From Flavobacterium aquidurense (GTDB lineage: Bacteria > Bacteroidota > Bacteroidia > Flavobacteriales > Flavobacteriaceae): a stretch of DNA of 64,000 nt. The stretch is from positions 434,001 through 498,000 of the forward strand of contig FNPS01000003.1 in assembly GCA_900107365.1 (NCBI GenBank), written 5' to 3'. Under the pieces are notes generated by a model. It was not told where the DNA came from and ran no database searches. It saw only the letters and a program-made list of their open reading frames with translations. The position numbers and the translations under genes were made by a program. Positions 7,715-13,350 of this stretch are shown here, in pieces. Every line of letters begins with the position of its first letter. Positions within the stretch are counted from its first letter, which is position 1.

Positions 7715-8404
7715 TTACCTGCGAAAACCTCTCTTTTTATTGGGGTTAATTGGTAAATTCTGGCTTTCAGATTTAAATTTATATAAAGGATTTTTTACTG
7801 CCAGTTCCAGACGTTTTTGGATGTTTTTCCAGTTCTGCTCTTTTTCTTTTAGTATATCTACACCGTCAAATGTGGTAATCTTGTCATAAGTATTCAAGCC
7901 TCTGCAAGCCCAGTATGGATCTTTGTCATATTTTCTCTGATAGGCTTGCAGATAAAACTTTAGAGGTTCTTGCTCAAGCATAAAGTACATGTCGACAAAA
8001 TCCTTGTATCTGGTACCGCTCTGATGGATTGCATGGAGTTTCATTGCCCCAATATCTTCATTGGAAATCATGCGGACTCCTTCTGTTGTTTCCACAGAAT
8101 TCAGAATAGGGTAATTGTGTGTAACAATATCGACTTTTACATTATCGATGTAGGTAAGAACTGTGTTATTGTACAGCCTGCTTTCTTTTTCATTTACACC
8201 ATAAGTGTCATGTAAATATTTGAGCATCGTCTGCGGATCAAAATCTTTTGTTGTAAAAAGATCTATGTCTACCGATAAGCGGTGTCCTAGTCTTAAGGCC
8301 AGCGCCGTACCGCCTACCAATATGTGGTCTTTCAAATTTTCATCTTTCATAAGCCTTTGGAGAAGTTCCCACATCTCCGAAGTAACAGTTTCTTTGCAGA
8401 GCAT
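7715..8404 (-). CDS. AbiEii/AbiGii-type nucleotidyltransferase (toxin-like)
   Basis: The 229-aa protein carries the nucleotidyltransferase signature VGGTALALRLGHRLSVDIDLF: the GGT triplet at residues 31-33 and the metal-binding pair Asp46/Asp48. A conserved downstream block, GAMKLHAIHQSGTRYKDFVDMYFML, is typical of AbiEii (DUF1814) proteins. These act as toxins in type IV toxin-antitoxin or abortive-infection modules, likely by modifying tRNA with nucleotides. It is somewhat shorter than classical AbiEii of about 300 residues. It lies between the transfer-type repeats and mobA, so it is probably cargo that stabilises the element. All visible catalytic residues are intact. Confidence 0.88.
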   Translation of the reverse strand: MLCKETVTSEMWELLQRLMKDENLKDHILVGGTALALRLGHRLSVDIDLFTTKDFDPQTMLKYLHDTYGVNEKESRLYNNTVLTYIDNVKVDIVTHNYPILNSVETTEGVRMISNEDIGAMKLHAIHQSGTRYKDFVDMYFMLEQEPLKFYLQAYQRKYDKDPYWACRGLNTYDKITTFDGVDILKEKEQNWKNIQKRLELAVKNPLYKFKSESQNLPINPNKKRGFRR

Positions 8405-8473
8405 AATTTTATATTTTCAGAAAAATTAATTCTGAAAAAGCCCTGCTTTTTTGAAGTGTCTTCTGATGGCTGT

Positions 8474-8567
8474 ATTTGACAGCGAATGTCAAATTCTAAA
8501 GGTTTAAGACTAGGATTAGGAACAAATAAGACAAATGCTTCCAAGTACTTCCAAACACTTCCAAATT
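8474..8567. promoter_or_regulatory. Candidate oriT / MobA-binding region
   Basis: This segment between the AbiEii gene and mobA contains a hairpin (TTTGACA-GCGAA-TGTCAAA, 8475-8493) and three copies of CTTCCAA starting at 8538, 8548 and 8558, exactly 10 bp apart and so on one face of the helix. Origins of transfer in Bacteroidota mobilisable elements commonly lie just upstream of mobA with iterated sites and a hairpin. The nick site cannot be identified by eye. Confidence 0.5.
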
Positions 8568-8628
8568 GGACTGTAACTGCTTAGTATAAATTATATTGGT
8601 TTTTTAAGTAATGCTATTAATTGAAATT

Positions 8629-9063
8629 ATGATAAATGACGAAAAAAAGAACCCGCATAAAGGAGGCAGACCTTCCAAAATAGATCCCGCCGTCCATCGC
8701 TATTCCATCAGCTTTAATGCAGAAGAAAATGCACGTTTCCTGACTCTTTTCGAAACATCAGGAATGCATGTAATGGCACACTTTATTACAGCGTGTGTTT
8801 TTCAAAAAGGAATAAAAACAGTTAAAATCGATAAAGCGACATTGGATTATTATATGCGACTGACCTCCTTTTACAGCCAGTTTCGGGCTGTTGGGGTAAA
8901 TTACAATCAGGTTGTCAAGATTTTATATCAAAAATTTTCCGAAAAGAAAGCTTCGGCATATCTGTACAAACTCGAAAAGCAGACAATAGAGTTAGCTGTT
9001 TTATCCAAAAAGATAATACAGCTCACAGAGGAATTTGAAGAAAAGCACATTAAAAAAACTTGA
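8629..9063 (+). CDS. mobA: Mobilisation/relaxosome protein MobA (Bacteroidota type)
   Basis: I chose the internal ATG at 8629 (144 aa) because MINDEKKNPHKGGRPSK is the usual start of this family. It has a ribbon-helix-helix-like N-terminal half (GGRPSK, then RYSISFNAEENARFL) and a helical C-terminal half with RAVGVNYNQVVKILYQKF and LYKLEKQTIELA, characteristic of MobA proteins of Bacteroidota conjugative and mobilisable elements. Such proteins bind oriT DNA and assist the MobB relaxase. In most elements mobB follows directly, but here no relaxase is found in the next 350 bp or anywhere in the window. The gene may be a leftover or may let this element borrow a relaxase in trans. Confidence 0.85.
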   Translation: MINDEKKNPHKGGRPSKIDPAVHRYSISFNAEENARFLTLFETSGMHVMAHFITACVFQKGIKTVKIDKATLDYYMRLTSFYSQFRAVGVNYNQVVKILYQKFSEKKASAYLYKLEKQTIELAVLSKKIIQLTEEFEEKHIKKT

Positions 9064-9412
9064 CATAACAGCGAAATTTCAAGAACTGTAAGTCTACAGA
9101 CTTGTTTAATTCGCGTCCAATGTATGAAACATGATTTTTGAGTGTACCATATATAAAGAATTGATAGGAAACATTATTGTATTTTTTTTAATTGCTCTTA
9201 TTTTAAAAAAAATCCGCAGTTATGTTTCAGCATTTATATCCTTAGTTCTCCGCCTATGGTTTTTCGGAATTATGAAAACTTTCTATTATTCATTAGCATA
9301 ACTTTTGAACATTATGACATCAAAAGACAAAGATTACCTTCAATGGCGAGAATATACTGATCTCAAAAACGCATTTTTATATTTGTTACTATCCATATAA
9401 GATAGGAAATAA
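9064..9412. other. Non-coding gap where mobB would be expected
   Basis: About 350 bp without a convincing gene. A 28-codon frame at 9314-9400 is the only complete one and is too short to trust. The sequence ACAGCGAAAG at 9460, just inside the next gene, resembles the oriT-candidate hairpin at 8480. No piece of a relaxase gene is recognisable. Confidence 0.4.
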
Positions 9413-9646
9413 ATGAATGTGAAATTCAAAGACCGTCCTGGCGAGTCTTTGGCTACTAACAGCGAAAGTCAAATGAGAAGCGATGAGGAGGATAATGGAA
9501 AAAACAAGCTGAGTGCTGAGCAAGTATTGCAAATGCTGAGAGAAGAAGGGATGAATATTACCCTTGAACAATCAAGACTGATTTTGGAGTTTTTGCGAAA
9601 ACTCGCCAATATTACAGTTTCTAATTATTTAAAAACAAAACAATGA
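9413..9646 (+). CDS. Small protein translationally coupled to the serine recombinase
   Basis: A 77-aa protein, acidic at first (MRSDEEDNGKNKLSAEQV) and helical later (LQMLREEGMNITLEQSRLIL, EFLRKLANITVSNYLKT). Its stop overlaps the recombinase start as ATGA at 9643-9646, a sign of coupled translation. The LSAEQVLQMLREEG...LTLEQ pattern looks like a small helical DNA- or protein-binding module. It may be a recombination directionality or accessory factor, but this is inferred only from position. I do not recognise a named family. Confidence 0.65.
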   Translation: MNVKFKDRPGESLATNSESQMRSDEEDNGKNKLSAEQVLQMLREEGMNITLEQSRLILEFLRKLANITVSNYLKTKQ

Positions 9647-11199
9647 AAAAATTAGCAGATTTGTATGTGCGTGTGAGCACTGACGAGCAGGCAGACAGAG
9701 GATATTCTCAAAGAAATCAAGAAGAGGTTTTGAGAAAATATTGTCAGATCAATGATATTGCTATAAGAGATGTTATCTATGAGGATCATTCTGCTAAAAC
9801 ATTTATCAGACCTCAATGGAATAAACTTTTAGAGAAGTTGAGAAAAAATAAAAATAAAACAGATCTGGTTTTGTTCACAAAGTGGGATCGTTTTAGCAGA
9901 AATGCGGGTGATGCTTATCAAATGATAAATATACTCAGAAAACTAGGGGTAGAGCCACAGGGAATAGAACAACCTTTAGATTTATCAATTCCTGAAAATA
10001 AAATGATGCTGGCTTTTTATTTAGCGGCTCCCGAAGTGGAAAATGACAGAAGAGCCTTAAATACTTTTCATGGAATGAGAAGAGCGAGAAAGGAAGGTCG
10101 TTATATGGGTTTAGCTCCGGCAGGGTATATTAACAGAATTCGTGAGGATGGCGCAAAATATATTGCCTTTGATGAGCCGGAAGCATCCATTATTAAATGG
10201 GCGTTTGTAGAGCTTGCAAAAGGCGTATTTAATACAGAACAGATATTTTTTAAAGCAAAGAAAAAAGGATTGAAATGTTCAAGAAATAATTTCTGGAGAT
10301 TAATTAGAAATCCAGTTTACTGTGGAAAAATTGCAGTGCCGAAGTATAAGGATGAAGAAGCAAAATATGTCACAGGTCAGCATAAAGCTTTGATTACTGA
10401 AGCCCTTTTTAATGAAGTTCAAGAGGTTCTTGACGGCAGAGGAAGAAACTTCCGCCCAAAAATTGTCACGAAAGAACCTTTTCCTTTGAGAGGATTTTTT
10501 GTTTGTCCTGATTGCAATAAAACACTAACAGGAAGTATTTCAAAGGGACGAAATAATTATTATGCCTACTATCATTGTTCAGCAGGATGCAAATTTAGAA
10601 TTAATGCAGATAGTGCAAATACTGTTTTTATGGATAATCTTAAAATGTATATTCCTATAGCAGAAATTGGTAATGTGTATACTAAATTAATTATTGAGGC
10701 ATATAAAGAGAGCGATAAAATGAATTTTGATTATAAAATAAAGTTAGTTGAACAAATAAATGACTATAAAAAGAGGATTGCCTATATCAGAGATTTATTG
10801 TCAAAACAACAAATTGATGTGTCGGATTACAGCGAAATGAATTCGAATTATAAAAATGAAACCATCAAACTTGAGCAAAAGTTATCAAATTTAAATGAGA
10901 CTGGTCAAGATGTAAAGGATTTACTTAGTCGAGGTGTTCTGAGGCTTCTTGAATTGAATCAATACTTTAAAGACGGGGGTTGGGTAGGATGCAGAGAGTT
11001 AATTGGTTCGATATTTCCGGAAAATTTCACTATCGTAAAAAACACCTTTCGAACCGCCCGAGTTAATGAGGTTTTGGAGCTAATATATATGATTAACAGG
11101 GCTTTGTTTGAAAATAAAAACGGGATAAAGGAAGATTTATCTTCTTTATCCCGTCAAGTAGCGAGGACGGGAGTTGAACCCGTGACCTCAGGGTTATGA
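9643..11199 (+). CDS. Large serine recombinase (integrase)
   Basis: The 518-aa protein has an N-terminal serine resolvase/invertase domain (about residues 1-150) with the nucleophile Ser12 in LYVRVSTDEQ and the arginine-rich active-site region FTKWDRFSRNAGDAY. A recombinase domain follows (about 155-260), then a zinc-ribbon (GFFVCPDCNKTLTGS with a later HCSAGC) and a coiled coil (about 355-430). The final residues, ARTGVEPVTSGL, come from reading through the copy of the tRNA 3' part at 11158-11202, and a hairpin at 11120-11154 also lies inside the frame. The integrase therefore ends at its own attachment site. It is probably the enzyme that integrated this element at the tRNA gene. Confidence 0.93.
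   Translation: MKKLADLYVRVSTDEQADRGYSQRNQEEVLRKYCQINDIAIRDVIYEDHSAKTFIRPQWNKLLEKLRKNKNKTDLVLFTKWDRFSRNAGDAYQMINILRKLGVEPQGIEQPLDLSIPENKMMLAFYLAAPEVENDRRALNTFHGMRRARKEGRYMGLAPAGYINRIREDGAKYIAFDEPEASIIKWAFVELAKGVFNTEQIFFKAKKKGLKCSRNNFWRLIRNPVYCGKIAVPKYKDEEAKYVTGQHKALITEALFNEVQEVLDGRGRNFRPKIVTKEPFPLRGFFVCPDCNKTLTGSISKGRNNYYAYYHCSAGCKFRINADSANTVFMDNLKMYIPIAEIGNVYTKLIIEAYKESDKMNFDYKIKLVEQINDYKKRIAYIRDLLSKQQIDVSDYSEMNSNYKNETIKLEQKLSNLNETGQDVKDLLSRGVLRLLELNQYFKDGGWVGCRELIGSIFPENFTIVKNTFRTARVNEVLELIYMINRALFENKNGIKEDLSSLSRQVARTGVEPVTSGL
11120..11154 (-). terminator. Hairpin inside the recombinase 3' end, placed as tRNA terminator
   Basis: ACGGGATAAAG...ATCTTCTTTATCCCGT forms a stem of about 16 bp with one bulged G and a two-base loop. 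Reading on the minus strand it lies just after the copied tRNA 3' end, as a tRNA terminator would if this copy were joined to a tRNA 5' half. It may thus replace the native terminator after integration. Confidence 0.55.
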
Positions 11200-11202
11200 A
11201 TC
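11158..11202. repeat. Attachment-site copy, 45-bp direct repeat (left)
   Basis: These 45 bp are identical to 16637-16681 and correspond to the 3' part of the CAU tRNA gene, from the anticodon loop to the discriminator base. The sequence diverges exactly after GAATC on the right and before GTAGC on the left. It marks an integration junction. Confidence 0.9.
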
Positions 11203-11476
11203 GTGAAAATCATACATTTGTACTTGGTAATTACTTGATTTGTAATAATTTATAATTTATGTAAAAATAGGTTTTACACTTTTTTTTGGGTTTTCCTCAC
11301 TCGAGTTCCTCACTTGAGTATTTAAGCAATTTCGATTATTTTTTTACTCTTGTGATAAATGGTTTTATTAGCATGACATTTATAACGTGTTAACTTTTTG
11401 GCTTTTTCTAACATGAGAATTTAACGTGTTAATTTTTTTAAATAACATTAACATGAGCTAAAAATTAAAAATCATT

Positions 11477-12418
11477 TTAACTTATTCTATTAAGGGTATA
11501 TAATACCTTTTTTAATTTATCATAAGCTTCTTTATGCTTTTGTTCTGGCATCCTATTTAAATTTATCATTTTCCAAAGTACAGAAGGAAGATTTGCAATT
11601 ATCTCAATATTCTCCATTTCTAGTAAACTCCAATCTGGAGTTTTATTTTTAAATGATAAAAGAAATTGCTTTTCATTCTCTGTCATTTGAGAATTGATTT
11701 GATGAATTAGATTTTCTCTAGCTTCCTCTAATTGCTCCAACGGAACATCTACTTCTGCCATTTGTCTAAATTCTGTTTCATAAATGTCAGTGATATCTTT
11801 ACGATGGGGATCTAATAATTCAGACATCGGTCTTTGGTGACTTATTAGAAATATTAAAAATGTTTTTCTCAAATCATCTGTTAATCCTTCATTTTCCAAA
11901 AGAAATTTCACATCAAATAAATCTCTAGGATGTTGTCTATCTAAAGCTGCACATAATTTCCCAGCATATAAATCAGCATGTGACGCCAATTGCATTTCTA
12001 CATATCCAAATTCTGCTTCTACTTCTTCAACTACTTCCATTCTCACTTCCGGAAAAACAGTTCCTCTTATTACAGGAGACAATTCTACTTTAATACGTAT
12101 TTCGCCTTGGCTTACAATTAGTCTTAGAGCATCACTTTGGTCATGTGCATCTTGTACTCTGGTTCCAGGTATTCTTTCGTGTATAAGTTTGCTTATTCTA
12201 GATAAAGCTGCTCTAATATTGATTAATGCTTTATCGCGATCATCCATCGGGATGTATAATAAATCGATATCAACTGAAAGGCGAGGAAGTGCTCTATAAA
12301 ATAGATTGATTGCAGTTCCTCCTTTTAAGGCGAAGCATTTTTCGGTGTCCACTAGTGGTAAAACACGAACTAAAAGTTGTACTTGTTTACGATAAATCTC
12401 TTTTGCATCTAAAGCCAT
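11477..12418 (-). CDS. abiEii: AbiEii-type nucleotidyltransferase toxin
   Basis: The 313-aa protein shows ALKGGTAINLFYRALPRLSV with GGT at residues 33-35, followed by the metal pair Asp50/Asp52 in VDIDLL. The conserved block AGKLCAALDRQHPRDLFDVKFLLE follows in the middle, as in AbiEii (DUF1814) proteins of full length. AbiEii toxins are GTP-using nucleotidyltransferases of type IV toxin-antitoxin systems that block phage growth. Its start overlaps the end of the upstream gene by 10 bp, giving the normal abiEi-abiEii order and co-translation. Active-site residues are intact, so the toxin looks functional. Confidence 0.92.
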   Translation of the reverse strand: MALDAKEIYRKQVQLLVRVLPLVDTEKCFALKGGTAINLFYRALPRLSVDIDLLYIPMDDRDKALINIRAALSRISKLIHERIPGTRVQDAHDQSDALRLIVSQGEIRIKVELSPVIRGTVFPEVRMEVVEEVEAEFGYVEMQLASHADLYAGKLCAALDRQHPRDLFDVKFLLENEGLTDDLRKTFLIFLISHQRPMSELLDPHRKDITDIYETEFRQMAEVDVPLEQLEEARENLIHQINSQMTENEKQFLLSFKNKTPDWSLLEMENIEIIANLPSVLWKMINLNRMPEQKHKEAYDKLKKVLYTLNRIS

Positions 12419-13185
12419 TCTGGAACTGTTATTTTATATTTAGTATTTAATTTTCCACCCTTTATTATCATACGATTACCGGTTCCTAATGTTATTGTTT
12501 CTCTATTTAATTTGTCCAACCAAACATAATTTTGACGTTCTGCAAACCAAAAGAAAAGTCGCTTTACTTTTATGTTTTTGCAAGATTCTAATACCTTTTG
12601 AAGATTTCGAGGAGATAACGTTGTTAATCCCTGCATTAATTGATCAGCGTGTTCAAAAGTTGTTTTTTGTGGGACTTCTAATAATACTTCAAGATAAGCT
12701 CTTTCTGGTGAAGATATTATTAGTTTTCTATTGTCACTATCCCAATCTCGTTTTAATGTAAATTGATACATTTCTTGATCTTGCTTTGCAAACAAATTAT
12801 TACTTGTGTGTCTCACAAATTTCACGTTCATATCTAAATTTTTAATCCACTCAGGAATTAGATCGTTACCAAATAAATAAACTATTTTATTTTCTGAAAG
12901 TGAGAGGTAATGTGATAATCCTTGAATTTCAAGTGCAGTTAAACCGCCAACTACCAAATCTGTTTTTAATATTGATTGTAACGAAAACACTATCGACTGC
13001 CAAGATATTTTGGAAACATTTCTAACGTAAACACCTTTGCTTATGGATTCCAACTGTTTGCTTTTTACCAAATTGTCTATTGCATGGCGGGTGAAATTAT
13101 TTTCCACAAGCCACTTATGAGTTGTTATCAATCCCTCCGGCATTATTTCGTATAATTCTTTTCGTCTTAGTAAATTTGTTGCCAT
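12409..13185 (-). CDS. abiEi: AbiEi-family antitoxin
   Basis: The 258-aa protein begins with a winged-helix-like part (GLITTHKWLVENNFTRHAID, then LVKSKQLESISKGVYVR, about residues 18-55), as in AbiEi antitoxins, which bind their own promoter. The rest matches the AbiEi C-terminal region: TDLVVGGLTALEIQGLSHYL and SSPERAYLEVLLEV. It precedes and overlaps abiEii. Two palindromes sharing ACGGC...GCCGT half-sites lie within 110 bp upstream (13207-13289) and are good candidates for negative autoregulation. Family AbiEi antitoxins usually have such paired inverted repeats. Confidence 0.9.
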   Translation of the reverse strand: MATNLLRRKELYEIMPEGLITTHKWLVENNFTRHAIDNLVKSKQLESISKGVYVRNVSKISWQSIVFSLQSILKTDLVVGGLTALEIQGLSHYLSLSENKIVYLFGNDLIPEWIKNLDMNVKFVRHTSNNLFAKQDQEMYQFTLKRDWDSDNRKLIISSPERAYLEVLLEVPQKTTFEHADQLMQGLTTLSPRNLQKVLESCKNIKVKRLFFWFAERQNYVWLDKLNRETITLGTGNRMIIKGGKLNTKYKITVPEWL

Positions 13186-13206
13186 AATTTAAAAATTATA
13201 TTTATT

Positions 13207-13289
13207 ACGGCGTTAATCGCCGTTAAGTAAAGATAGTGTAAATTTATTTATTTACAAAATATTACGATAACGGCAATAATCGCCGTTAT
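13207..13289 (-). promoter_or_regulatory. Two palindromic operator candidates upstream of abiEi
   Basis: ACGGCGTTAATCGCCGT (13207-13223) and ATAACGGC-N7-GCCGTTAT (13267-13289) share the half-site ACGGC/GCCGT and are about 60 bp apart. They sit between abiEi and the upstream helicase gene, whose transcripts run the same way. This resembles the paired inverted repeats bound by AbiEi antitoxins. Confidence 0.65.
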
Positions 13290-13350
13290 GAGTATTTTTT
13301 TTAAATATTTCTACTGAATGGCTATAATATTTATTAAATAAAAAAAATTA

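Larger units (their letters stand above)
1976..11202. mobile_element. Mobilisable element or remnant with serine integrase (left boundary uncertain)
   Basis: The region carries an XRE-HEPN cassette, transfer-type hairpins, an AbiEii module, mobA without a relaxase, and a serine integrase ending in the tRNA-derived attachment copy. No second copy of the attachment sequence is found to the left, so the left end is not defined and may lie outside the window or be lost. The start given is the first gene that I would include. Confidence 0.5.

Noticed and set aside
8347..8544. 65-codon minus-strand frame overlapping the AbiEii start
   Set aside because: It overlaps a well supported gene and the oriT candidate; no similarity seen.
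9314..9400. 28-codon frame before the small recombinase-coupled gene
   Set aside because: Too short to separate from chance, and no typical start context; left out of the genes.
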